A stretch of 20,610 nt of DNA from Coriobacteriales bacterium (GTDB lineage: Bacteria; Actinomycetota; Coriobacteriia; Coriobacteriales; UBA8131), in contig JAITTM010000012.1 in the NCBI GenBank assembly GCA_031286975.1, positions 1 to 20,610 on the forward strand. Direction: 5' to 3'. Position numbers and translations under genes: made by a program. Shown one piece after another: positions 5,618 to 14,124 of this stretch. The first letter of the stretch is position 1. Every line of letters begins with the position of its first letter. The notes below the pieces were generated by a model. It had not been told where the DNA came from. It saw nothing but the letters and a program-made list of their open reading frames with translations, and ran no database searches.

Positions 5618-7644
5618 ATCAGATTCTTGCTCGCAGCAATGCGCACCGCTTCGATGCCGCTCTCGGCGCCAAGCTTCTCATAGACTATCTGCAACATGGC
5701 TTTGACCGTGTTGATCGAGATATCCTGCGCAAGCGCCAACTCGCTACGCGATAGGCCGCGCGAGAGGTCATCCAGCAAGCGCAGCTCTTTTGTAGTGAGC
5801 TGCACGAGTGGCGCGTCACCACAGGATTCAAGGTAGCGATTGCGCACAGAAGCAACGCGCTTTGCATAGGTCGTCGCCTTGCTGCGAACCATTTGCAGCC
5901 AGGCGGTGGGAATCCCCAGATCCTTGATCTTGAGGGCATAGCCGATGAGACTCCGTGCGTGGTTTCCCATCGCGATAAAAGGCATCAGTATCTCATTGGG
6001 CTTTGCAAGATCATACGCGACACGCAAATGCTGCATCGCGTCCGCCTTGTTTCGCAACTCGTATTGGCATATGGCATTGACCAACTCCTTCACGATCCGC
6101 CCAAACAAGAAATGGGAGATACCAAAGCCCTCGGTCCGGCTGCGCAAAAAGGCACTCATCGTGCTGTAGTTCTTCTCCAGAGCATAGTATTTGCACTTGA
6201 CCAAAGCGGCAAAATCATCGATATGGAGCCCTCGCTCGTGCGCCCAGATATCGCTTTTGAAGCGCGGCGCGATGCGATTGCGCTCCCCTATCATGGCATA
6301 AAACCAACCTAGCTCGATCTCGTAATGGTTCTGCCGGTTGATGAACTCCGGCACCTCTGTGAGTCGCTCGATCTGCTCAAGGACCGTCTGGAGCTTCTCG
6401 AATCGCCCTTGATACAGATAGGTGCGCAGCAGCAAGAACAGCGTCGTGCTCTCCACCTCGTACTGCCCACTTTTGCGCGCTTTGAACAGGGCTTGGAGCG
6501 CGCAACACTCTGCCGTGCGCACATCGAGGCGATAGAAGGCTATCTCGGCCTCAGTCAGGTCATCCAAACCAGCCATGCAGTTGCCCAGGCAACCTTCCGC
6601 ATAAAAAACGGCTTTGCGTATCGCCGCCAGGTACTTCTCCAATTCACCTTTATCGGGCTTGCCAACCCTGCAAACAAAGGTTCCCAAAGAGGCCACCGTC
6701 ATCGATCTCGAGGGCGCGAATCCACTCGGCTCCGCATAGGCTGACGCCTGTTTGAAGTACTGCCAAAACTCATAATCGCCGGTTTCGATGCACTGCACCA
6801 GGCCGGCAAAACCCAGATTGTTGTAGAGACCAAACAGGCTCTGACGGGTTGCGGGGGTTTGGGGGAGGCTCTCGATCCGCGCGATGTAGTCGTGCATCGC
6901 CGCGCGCGCCTCGTCAACCCTGCCCAGGCTCAGCAGGAACCTGACATGCACAACCGGCGCGGCGGGATTCGTGCTGAACAAAGAGCGCGGGGCACGGTTG
7001 AATATCTCCAGCAGACCCTCCGCCTTCTCGGGCGGGATCACAAAGGTCAAGGTGGAGGCCAGATCGGTAATGGCATCATAATCGCCCAGTTGCTCATGAT
7101 AAAGGCAGGCATCCAGCACAAGCTCGTGTTCAATGCACCACCGGGCAGCCGTGCCAAGGGTCTTCCGTCGCTGCTCCACGCTCAATTCACCTTGTTTGCC
7201 GCGGAGAAAATCAAGCAGGATGGGGTGCATGCGGTATTCACACAAAAACGTGTCATAGCTGAAGAACGACGAACTCGCAAGGAGCTCCGCCAACGTTGCC
7301 TCATCCTGTGCCAGCTCAGCCACCAGACCAAAGGGCAAACGCATAAGCAACGAGAGCTCGATGAGCAAAGTGCGTGCCGCGGGCGTGCAGACGGTAAAAA
7401 CGCGCTCGCGGATCACTGTCTGCATCGTGTGGCGGTAGGCGCTCTTGACATATTTGATGTCATGGGGATGCGTTTCGAGCAGATCGCCCACCAACCTCAC
7501 GCTCTGCACGCGTCCAGCGGTATCGGCAAAGATCTCCGCCAAGGCATCAGGCGGCACCTCAAGGCCACGGCGCTCAAAATAGTCTGCGATTTCATTCTTG
7601 CTGAGATGCTGTGTTGCCTCAGCCACCCATTGGGTCGTTCGCAT
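5614..7644 (-). CDS. MalT-like (LAL) LuxR-family regulator lacking the N-terminal NTPase domain
   Basis: The 676-residue protein ends with a LuxR-type HTH (about 612-676, LTTKELRLLDDLSRGLS...ISINTVKAMLQIVYEKLG). Before it lies a long helical, TPR-like region (about 170-600). The first 170 residues resemble the winged-helix and arm region that follows the NTPase in MalT/LAL regulators (LSKNEIADYFERRG..., YRMHPILLDFLRGK). No Walker A or B motif is present; MalT-type proteins are usually around 900 residues, so the ATPase half is absent. The ATG at 7644 has AAAGGGG 8 bases upstream, and the in-frame codons before it run to a stop without a usual start, so this looks like the true start. It probably binds DNA near its targets; the inducer is unknown. 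The Hpt-like gene lies 82 bases upstream on the same strand. A CGTATTATACG dyad (7700-7710) between them may be part of its promoter. Confidence 0.85.
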   Translation of the reverse strand: MRTTQWVAEATQHLSKNEIADYFERRGLEVPPDALAEIFADTAGRVQSVRLVGDLLETHPHDIKYVKSAYRHTMQTVIRERVFTVCTPAARTLLIELSLLMRLPFGLVAELAQDEATLAELLASSSFFSYDTFLCEYRMHPILLDFLRGKQGELSVEQRRKTLGTAARWCIEHELVLDACLYHEQLGDYDAITDLASTLTFVIPPEKAEGLLEIFNRAPRSLFSTNPAAPVVHVRFLLSLGRVDEARAAMHDYIARIESLPQTPATRQSLFGLYNNLGFAGLVQCIETGDYEFWQYFKQASAYAEPSGFAPSRSMTVASLGTFVCRVGKPDKGELEKYLAAIRKAVFYAEGCLGNCMAGLDDLTEAEIAFYRLDVRTAECCALQALFKARKSGQYEVESTTLFLLLRTYLYQGRFEKLQTVLEQIERLTEVPEFINRQNHYEIELGWFYAMIGERNRIAPRFKSDIWAHERGLHIDDFAALVKCKYYALEKNYSTMSAFLRSRTEGFGISHFLFGRIVKELVNAICQYELRNKADAMQHLRVAYDLAKPNEILMPFIAMGNHARSLIGYALKIKDLGIPTAWLQMVRSKATTYAKRVASVRNRYLESCGDAPLVQLTTKELRLLDDLSRGLSRSELALAQDISINTVKAMLQIVYEKLGAESGIEAVRIAASKNLI

Positions 7645-7726
7645 GTCAACAGCCCCTTTACCACAACACGGACGTGAATTCTCTGAACCTCCCGCTGCCC
7701 GTATAATACGAATGTTTATTCTGCTG

Positions 7727-8185
7727 CTATTGTAACCTATTTAGAAGTTCCTCAATGTCCTCTATCAAGTATCGTGCCCTGAAATGGAAGTATCCGTTAT
7801 AGTCCCAGACAAAATCCACATCCAACGATCGCGCCGCGACCTCGAGTTCCTCCGCGAGGATACTGAGTGGTGTTGCGCAGATGATCCTGCAACTATTCTT
7901 GACCTCGCGCGCTTGGATTGCATAGCGCCCCAGGGTTTCTTTCTGTGGATCATCCATCGCATTCAGGAGCGGCACAGTGGTTCGGACAAATGAGCGGAGC
8001 GCCTTGCAATAGGCGGCGGCATTATCGTCATGGCGCAAAAGACCCTGCTCAGCATCAAGCTCGGCGATGGGATACTGCTCAAACACTTCCAAAAAGGACA
8101 GCTTGTGAGTTGCGCCGACATTGTCTTTTTGGGTTGCGCGCTCGTCATGGTAGTGGCTATGCTGCGCCGTGGTTCGTAATATCAT
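7727..8185 (-). CDS. Hpt-like protein with the phospho-acceptor His replaced by Arg
   Basis: The 152-residue protein has a charged N-terminal stretch with several His (about 1-28) and then a helical domain (about 36-152) with the outline of a histidine phosphotransfer (Hpt) domain: YCKALRSFVRTTVPLL, a helix with YAIQAREVKNSCRIICATPLSILAEELEVAAR, and DFVWDYNGYFHFRARYLIEDIEELL. In true Hpt domains the central helix reads about AHxLKG, with His as the phosphorylated residue. Here the same place reads AREVKN (Arg93), so phosphotransfer by the normal route is not expected. The ATG at 8185 has an excellent ribosome binding site (GGAGG, 5 bases away) and an extended -10 promoter. The assignment is by pattern only. 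Its nearest partner is the LuxR regulator downstream. Confidence 0.6.
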   Translation of the reverse strand: MILRTTAQHSHYHDERATQKDNVGATHKLSFLEVFEQYPIAELDAEQGLLRHDDNAAAYCKALRSFVRTTVPLLNAMDDPQKETLGRYAIQAREVKNSCRIICATPLSILAEELEVAARSLDVDFVWDYNGYFHFRARYLIEDIEELLNRLQ

Positions 8186-8220
8186 CCTCGCCTCCTGCTC
8201 GTCATTTTTTGAGACATCTT

Positions 8221-8229
8221 GTTATAGCA
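8221..8229 (-). promoter_or_regulatory. Extended -10 promoter of the Hpt-like gene
   Basis: Reading leftward, TGC-TATAAC forms an extended -10 element (8229-8221) about 35 bases before the ATG at 8185. No good -35 is seen, which extended -10 promoters tolerate. Confidence 0.45.
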
Positions 8230-8337
8230 AGGAAATCTGTCGCATACAGTACCCCGTTTTCACATTTCCTAATAAACGTTCATTCATAGACGGCTGGGTT
8301 CGCTCTACCAGCAATGTGTGCCTTGGCGCTTTTCCTG

Positions 8338-8347
8338 CCCCCCCCCC
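8338..8347. repeat. Homopolymeric C10 tract abutting a -35 element
   Basis: Ten consecutive C lie immediately before the TTGACA of the metal-resistance promoter. Such a tract can change length by slippage. It does not sit between -35 and -10, so promoter spacing would not change, but the upstream contact region would. Confidence 0.8.
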
Positions 8348-8400
8348 TTGACAGAGCAGGACCCCACTTGTAAAGTACACATAAACAATTGCTTATATGT
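8348..8400 (+). promoter_or_regulatory. Promoter and 12+12 ArsR/SmtB-type operator of the metal-resistance operon
   Basis: A consensus -35 TTGACA (8348-8353), a 17-base spacer and a -10 TAAAGT (8371-8376) are followed directly by an imperfect palindrome at 8377-8400 (ATAAACAATTGCTTAT at its core). Its two 12-base halves agree at 10 of 12 positions. This resembles the 12-2-12 operators of SmtB/CadC/CzrA repressors. Covering the start site, it would block transcription until metal releases the repressor encoded next. Confidence 0.8.
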
Positions 8401-8415
8401 TATTTGGAGAACAAC

Positions 8416-8796
8416 ATGACGCAGCCACACGACCATCAGGAAGACGCTTTTTGCAGTTGCTCGGTCATCCACGATGATGTGATACACCAGGTGAAAACCG
8501 GATTGACCGGCGACGAACGACTCCAGCAGATGGCGGAGCTCTTCAAGGTGTTGGGCGACCCCAGCAGGCTCAAGATAATCAACGCCCTTCTCCTTGCCGA
8601 GATGTGCGTCTGCGATATCGCCGCGCTTCTTGATATGACCCAGCCGGCTATATCCCACCACCTCAAGGTTCTGCGGCAGACGCAGCTGGTCAAATACCGC
8701 CGCGAGGGCAAGGTCGTGTACTACTCCCTTGACGACGAGCATGTGCACAACGTGTTTTATCAGGGGCTCATTCATGTCAGCGAGAACCAGGCGTAG
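8416..8796 (+). CDS. ArsR/SmtB-family metal-sensing repressor (CadC/SmtB type)
   Basis: The protein is a dimeric winged-helix repressor that leaves DNA when it binds Zn, Cd or Pb. From the ATG at 8416 (GGAG about 7 bases upstream) it has 126 residues. The HTH core reads FKVLGDPSRLKIINALLLAEMCVCDIAALLDMTQPAISHHLKVLRQTQLVKYRREGKVVYYSL. Two metal sites known from the family are visible. One is the CadC-like alpha3N site, with an N-terminal CSC pair and the CVC in EMCVCDIA. The other is the SmtB/CzrA-like alpha5 site, with DDEHVH and a later His. Having both suggests Cd/Pb and Zn sensing. The ATPase gene starts 16 bases later, so the two form one operon. The frame extends to 8389, but that start would lie inside the operator. 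Confidence 0.93.
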   Translation: MTQPHDHQEDAFCSCSVIHDDVIHQVKTGLTGDERLQQMAELFKVLGDPSRLKIINALLLAEMCVCDIAALLDMTQPAISHHLKVLRQTQLVKYRREGKVVYYSLDDEHVHNVFYQGLIHVSENQA

Positions 8797-8812
8797 ATAA
8801 GGGAGTTGTGGT

Positions 8813-10750
8813 ATGGAAACATCATGCGAATGCTGTAGCGGCTGCGGACACGAGAGCAAAAGCGAACCAAAGAGCAGCAAGAAGGAGCTACTCGACCGCT
8901 TGCGTATGGGCTTTGGGGCGGCGCTCTTCGCGCTTGGCCTGGTGCTCAACTTCGTGCTCGAGTTGCCGTGGCAAGCTGAGTTCGCCCTCTTTTTTGTGAG
9001 TTATCTGCTGGTGGGTGGTGAGGTGCTCTGGCGCGCTGCGCAAAACATCACACGCGGCAAGATATTTGACGAGAACTTTCTCATGAGCATCGCCACCATC
9101 GGTGCCTTTATCCTCGGAGAATACCCAGAGGGCGTGGCGGTCATGCTCTTCTATCAGGTGGGCGAGGCGTTTGAGCAGCTGGCAGTGGGGCGCTCGCGCA
9201 GCTCCATAGCGGCGCTCATGGACATACGTCCCGACTTTGCCAACCTCAAGACGGGCGACACGGTGCAGCGCGTCTCGCCTGACAGCGTGCGCGTGGGTCA
9301 GACGATAGTAGTGCGTCCTGGCGAGAAGATACCGCTGGATGGCAGAGTGCTCGAAGGATGCTCCGCGCTCGATACCTCCGCGCTTACCGGCGAGGCACTC
9401 CCCCGCGACGTGGTGCCTGGCGACGAGGTGCTCAGCGGCAGCATCAACAAGAGCGGTTTGCTCGCCATCGAGGTCACCAAGAGCTTTGGCGAGTCCACCG
9501 TCTCAAAGATACTCGATCTGGTGCAGAATGCCAGCGCCCACAAAGCCCCCGTCGAGAACTTCATTACGCGCTTTGCCCGCGTCTACACGCCGGTCGTGGT
9601 GTTCTCGGCCGTTGCGCTGGCCCTTATCCCCCCGCTGTTCATCCCCGGCATGCCCTTTGCCGAGTGGGTCGGCCGCGCGTTGGTCTTTCTTGTGGTGTCC
9701 TGCCCTTGCGCCTTGGTCATCTCGATACCGCTGAGCTTTTTTGGCGGCATAGGCGGTGCCTCACGCAATGGCATCCTCGTCAAGGGGAGCAACTACCTCG
9801 AGGCGCTCAACAAGGTCGATACCGTGGTTTTTGATAAGACCGGCACCTTGACCAAAGGCGTGTTCAAGGTAACGCAGACGGTTGCTGCCGAGGGGCGCAA
9901 CCAAGACGAACTCCTGTTTTTTGCCGCCCATGCTGAGAGCAACTCGACGCACCCCATAGCCACCTCCATCCTTGCCGCCTATGGCAAACCCGTCGATACC
10001 GCTCGCATCCACTCGCATGAAGAGCATGCGGGGCACGGCGTGCGCGTGCTGGTGGACGATACCACCGTACTGGCGGGCAACAAGACCTTGATGGAAGCTG
10101 AGGGCATCGCCTTTGCGCAGCCTGAAACCGTGGGTACGGTCGTCTATCTTGCCTTGAACGGCAGCTTTGCGGGCTACCTGGTGATCGCCGATGAGATCAA
10201 GCCTGACAGCAAGCAGGCGATTGCTGAGTTGCGCACAGCCGGTGTGCGCAACATCGTCATGCTTACAGGCGACAGCGAGCGGGTTGGCCAAAGTGTGGGT
10301 GCCGAGCTGGGCGTTGACAGGGTCTTTGCCGAGCTTCTGCCGCATCAGAAGGTGGAGAAGCTCGAGTTGCTTGAGGCTCAAGGAGAGGCAAAGGCAGGCG
10401 GCGGCAAGCTGGCGGCCGTGGGCGATGGCATCAACGACGCCCCCCTGCTTGCGCGCAGCGACATCGGCATCGCGATGGGCGGCGTGGGCTCCGACGCAGC
10501 GATCGAGGCGGCGGACGTGGTGCTCATGACCGACGAGCCCTCAAAGATCGTGAGTGCCATCCGCATCGCGCAGCGCACGCATCGCATCGTCTGGCAAAAC
10601 ATCATCTTTGCGTTGGGAGTCAAGGCGATTCTCCTTGCGCTCGGTGCCGCGGGAATCGCCAGCCTGTGGGCCGCAGTCTTTGGCGATGTGGGCGTCGCCG
10701 TTCTCGCCATCCTCAATGCCATGCGCGCCATGCGCGTGATCAAGAGGTGA
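8813..10750 (+). CDS. Zn2+/Cd2+/Pb2+-exporting P1B-type ATPase with reduced N-terminal metal domain
   Basis: This inner-membrane pump uses ATP to export soft divalent metals (ZntA/CadA group). Visible motifs are TGE (192-194, actuator), CPC (297-299, transport site), the phosphorylated Asp341 in DKTGT, STHP (378-381), TGDS and GDGIND (537-542). The last membrane segments carry Lys604 and Asp625 (FGDVGVAVL), the pair typical of Zn/Cd/Pb pumps rather than Cu pumps. At 645 residues it is shorter than CadA/ZntA (about 700-730) because the N-terminal HMA domain is missing. A short CECCSGCGHE cluster (Cys5, 7, 8, 11) stands in its place. The start at 8813 has GGGAG 7 bases upstream, and the gene is co-transcribed with the repressor. 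Its stop abuts the argH stop with no gap. Confidence 0.95.
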   Translation: METSCECCSGCGHESKSEPKSSKKELLDRLRMGFGAALFALGLVLNFVLELPWQAEFALFFVSYLLVGGEVLWRAAQNITRGKIFDENFLMSIATIGAFILGEYPEGVAVMLFYQVGEAFEQLAVGRSRSSIAALMDIRPDFANLKTGDTVQRVSPDSVRVGQTIVVRPGEKIPLDGRVLEGCSALDTSALTGEALPRDVVPGDEVLSGSINKSGLLAIEVTKSFGESTVSKILDLVQNASAHKAPVENFITRFARVYTPVVVFSAVALALIPPLFIPGMPFAEWVGRALVFLVVSCPCALVISIPLSFFGGIGGASRNGILVKGSNYLEALNKVDTVVFDKTGTLTKGVFKVTQTVAAEGRNQDELLFFAAHAESNSTHPIATSILAAYGKPVDTARIHSHEEHAGHGVRVLVDDTTVLAGNKTLMEAEGIAFAQPETVGTVVYLALNGSFAGYLVIADEIKPDSKQAIAELRTAGVRNIVMLTGDSERVGQSVGAELGVDRVFAELLPHQKVEKLELLEAQGEAKAGGGKLAAVGDGINDAPLLARSDIGIAMGGVGSDAAIEAADVVLMTDEPSKIVSAIRIAQRTHRIVWQNIIFALGVKAILLALGAAGIASLWAAVFGDVGVAVLAILNAMRAMRVIKR

Positions 10751-12175
10751 TTACGCGGTAGCTGACGCAACGCCTTGCAAAAGGTGGGTGTCGGCGGCCA
10801 GTTGGCGGCGGGCCTGGTTGAGCTGCTCGGCAACCTGGACAGGAGCGGTGCCGCCGGCGGTGGTGCGGCGAGCTACCACCTTGTCGATGTCGATGGCCGC
10901 AAGCGCCTCGGCATCGAACACGTCGCTGAACGCCTGCAATTCTGCCAGGGAGAATGACTGGAGGGTGCGCCCGGTCTTCTCCGCCTGCAAGACGATGCGC
11001 CCTACCACCTCGTGCGCGTCGCGGAAGGGCATGCCCTTGGCAACGAGAAAGTCGGCCAGGTCGGTGGCGGCCATGAAGCCGCCCAGCGCGCCCGCACGCA
11101 TGGTCTCGGCGTTGACCTGCATGGTCGCGAGCATGCCGGCAACTGCGCGCAGACTTGCCTCAAGCGTGTCAACGGCGTCAAAGACACCCTCCTTGTCCTC
11201 CTGCATGTCCTTGTTATAGGCCAGCGGCAGCCCCTTGAGCGTGACCAGCAAGGCTTGCAGGTCACCAAAGACGCGACCGGTCTTGCCACGCACCAGCTCG
11301 GCAAAATCGGGGTTTTTCTTCTGCGGCATGATGGATGAGCCCGTGGAGTAGGCGTCGCTTAAGGTGATGAAGCCAAACTCGCTGCTCGACCATAAGATGA
11401 GCTCCTCGCACAGACGCGAGAGATGCAGCATCGTCACGCTACAGGCGTAGAGAAGATCGAGCGCGAAGTCGCGGTTGGACACGGCGTCAAGCGAGTTGGC
11501 GGTCACAGCGGCAAAACCCAGCTCGTCGGCGACCTGCCGTCGGTTGAGCGGGTAGCTGGTGCCAGCAAGGGCGGCGCTGCCCAAGGGGAGCTCGTCAGCG
11601 GCATCTTGAGCGGCAACAAGCCGCTTGAAGTCGCGCGCAAGCATCCAATAATAGGCGAGCAGATGGTGGGCAAACAGCAGCGGCTGCGCCTTTTGCAGAT
11701 GCGTGTAGCCGGGCATCACAACGCTTGGATGGTCGCAGGCAACCTCGATAAGAACGCCACGCAGCTCGTTGACCCGCAGAGCAAGCGCCTCGGCCTGCGC
11801 CTTGCAAAAGAGCCTGAAGTCGGTTGCCACCTGGTCGTTGCGGCTCCGGCCGGTGTGGAGCCGCCGCCCCGCGTCGCCAATGGCCGCGGTGAGCGCGCGC
11901 TCGATGCTCATGTGGATGTCCTCGTCAACAAGGTCGAAGACAAAGTCGCCGGCCTCTATCTGGGCGGCTATCGCATCAAGGCCGTCTGCGATCTCCTGCG
12001 CATCCGTAGCGGGGATGATGCCCTGGGCACCCAGCATGTGGGCGTGCGCTTTGGAGCCCAAGATGTCGCAGTACCAAAGACGCCGGTCAAAGGGCAGCGA
12101 GGCACCAAAGGCCTGTAGCGAGGTCTCGGTCTGTTGTTCAAAACGTCCGCCCCAGAGGGCTTTGTTGCTGGTCAA
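10751..12175 (-). CDS. argH: Argininosuccinate lyase
   Basis: The enzyme splits argininosuccinate into arginine and fumarate, the last step of arginine synthesis, as a cytosolic homotetramer. The 474-residue protein has HTGRSRNDQVATD (107-119), GYTHLQKAQP (156-165, with the catalytic His159) and the fumarase/aspartase signature GSSIMPQKKNP (279-289, with the catalytic Ser). The start is a TTG at 12175, supported by AAAAAGGAG 8 bases upstream; no ATG lies near. A TTG may keep expression of this last operon gene lower. The gap to argG is 159 bases and contains a minisatellite. The stop at 10751 directly touches the stop of the convergent metal ATPase, leaving no room for an intrinsic terminator between them. 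Confidence 0.97.
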   Translation of the reverse strand: MTSNKALWGGRFEQQTETSLQAFGASLPFDRRLWYCDILGSKAHAHMLGAQGIIPATDAQEIADGLDAIAAQIEAGDFVFDLVDEDIHMSIERALTAAIGDAGRRLHTGRSRNDQVATDFRLFCKAQAEALALRVNELRGVLIEVACDHPSVVMPGYTHLQKAQPLLFAHHLLAYYWMLARDFKRLVAAQDAADELPLGSAALAGTSYPLNRRQVADELGFAAVTANSLDAVSNRDFALDLLYACSVTMLHLSRLCEELILWSSSEFGFITLSDAYSTGSSIMPQKKNPDFAELVRGKTGRVFGDLQALLVTLKGLPLAYNKDMQEDKEGVFDAVDTLEASLRAVAGMLATMQVNAETMRAGALGGFMAATDLADFLVAKGMPFRDAHEVVGRIVLQAEKTGRTLQSFSLAELQAFSDVFDAEALAAIDIDKVVARRTTAGGTAPVQVAEQLNQARRQLAADTHLLQGVASATA

Positions 12176-12239
12176 GATGCTGGCTCCTTTTTGCTGTTCT
12201 GCACGCCTGTCAAGCAGGGGGAGAAGGACGTGGCGTTGG

Positions 12240-12334
12240 CTTATTCTGACTTGCTCGGCTTGCTCGACTTGCTCGGCTTGCTCGGACTTATTCTGACTCG
12301 CTCGGCTTGCTCGGCTTGCTCGGCTTATTCGGGC

Positions 12335-12343
<9 letters not shown>
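12240..12343. repeat. 9-10-bp minisatellite across the end of argG and the argG-argH spacer
   Basis: About eleven tandem units follow each other without gaps. Six are CTTGCTCGG-type 9-mers with at most one change or one added base (12250-12286, 12306-12323). The others are CTCGCTCGG, two CTTATTCTGA and two CTTATTCGGG 10-mers. The last unit (12334-12343) is read on the minus strand as the final argG codons AAG CCC GAA and the first T of the TAA stop. There are no spacers of the CRISPR kind. Confidence 0.9.
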
Positions 12344-13537
<1,194 letters not shown>

Positions 13538-13594
13538 AGATACCCTTTCATTGTGCGGGCGAACAGCGTTCGCTCCTACCTTCGGTTTCCTTAC

Positions 13595-13676
13595 TTTGCG
13601 GGGCGCTGCCGCCGCCTTATTGCAGCCGCAATTTTTGCGGAGCGCTGCGCCCCTGCCCTATTGCAGCCGCAGTTTC
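13595..13676. repeat. Imperfect tandem duplication of about 40 bp including the 3' end of argR
   Basis: Segments 13595-13635 and 13634-13676 align base for base apart from a 2-base length difference and a few changes. Both contain TTTGCGG, then GCGCTGC, and ATTGCAGCCGCA (13619-13630 and 13660-13671). On the minus strand each copy includes a CTGCAATA(G/A) stop, so the true argR stop is echoed 41 bases downstream. The spacer between argR and argG is otherwise without genes. Confidence 0.75.
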
Positions 13677-14086
13677 TTGATGGCGGTCTCGAGAAGCTGG
13701 GCTTGCTCGTTGTCTTGGGCGATGACCAAAATGGTATCGTCTCCGGCAAGCGAGCCCACAACACCCGGCAACTCGGCCGCGTCGAGGGCGGCCGCCACCC
13801 CAGCAGCCGTGCCAGTTGACGCTTTGATGACCAGCAGGTTATTGGCCACGGCAACATCAAGCACCAGATCGGCCACCATGCGCTGGAGGTGCAGATCCTC
13901 GGCAAGCATGTAGACACCCTCGGGCAGCTTGCGCAAGCCCATATCCGCGATATCCCGCGAGATGGTGGCCTGCGTGCTCGCATAGCCACGCGCCCTGAGA
14001 CTCGCAACCAGGTCGCGCTGTGTCTTGATATGCTCCCCGCGAATGATCTCGCGTATCACCTCATGCCGCTCGCTGCGTTTCTTCAT
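13658..14086 (-). CDS. argR: Arginine repressor ArgR
   Basis: ArgR is a hexameric DNA-binding protein that uses arginine as corepressor for arginine genes. The 142 residues show an N-terminal winged helix (about 1-70, with STQATISRDIADMGLRKL) and a C-terminal arginine-binding and oligomerisation domain (GTAAGVAAALD and GSLAGDDTILVIA). The frame is open to a GTG at 14104. I prefer the ATG at 14086 because GAGGAG lies 6 bases upstream and the family usually begins near MKKRSERHEVI. It is embedded in the operon between argF and argG, so repressor and enzymes are made together. I did not find a clear consensus ARG box at the argC promoter. Confidence 0.96.
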   Translation of the reverse strand: MKKRSERHEVIREIIRGEHIKTQRDLVASLRARGYASTQATISRDIADMGLRKLPEGVYMLAEDLHLQRMVADLVLDVAVANNLLVIKASTGTAAGVAAALDAAELPGVVGSLAGDDTILVIAQDNEQAQLLETAIKKLRLQ

Positions 14087-14124
14087 CTGCTTCTCCTCAC
14101 TCACAAGCCCCTGCTATGGATATC

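Noticed and set aside
7702..7707. Rightward TATAAT promoter
   Set aside because: No -35 lies at the right distance and no rightward gene follows. It is part of a CGTAT/ATACG dyad near the LuxR gene start.
13559..13573. SOS-like palindrome GCGAAC-AGC-GTTCGC before argG
   Set aside because: The central spacing is 3 bases rather than the 4 seen in all three lexA boxes, and it lies in a repeat-rich spacer without a promoter.
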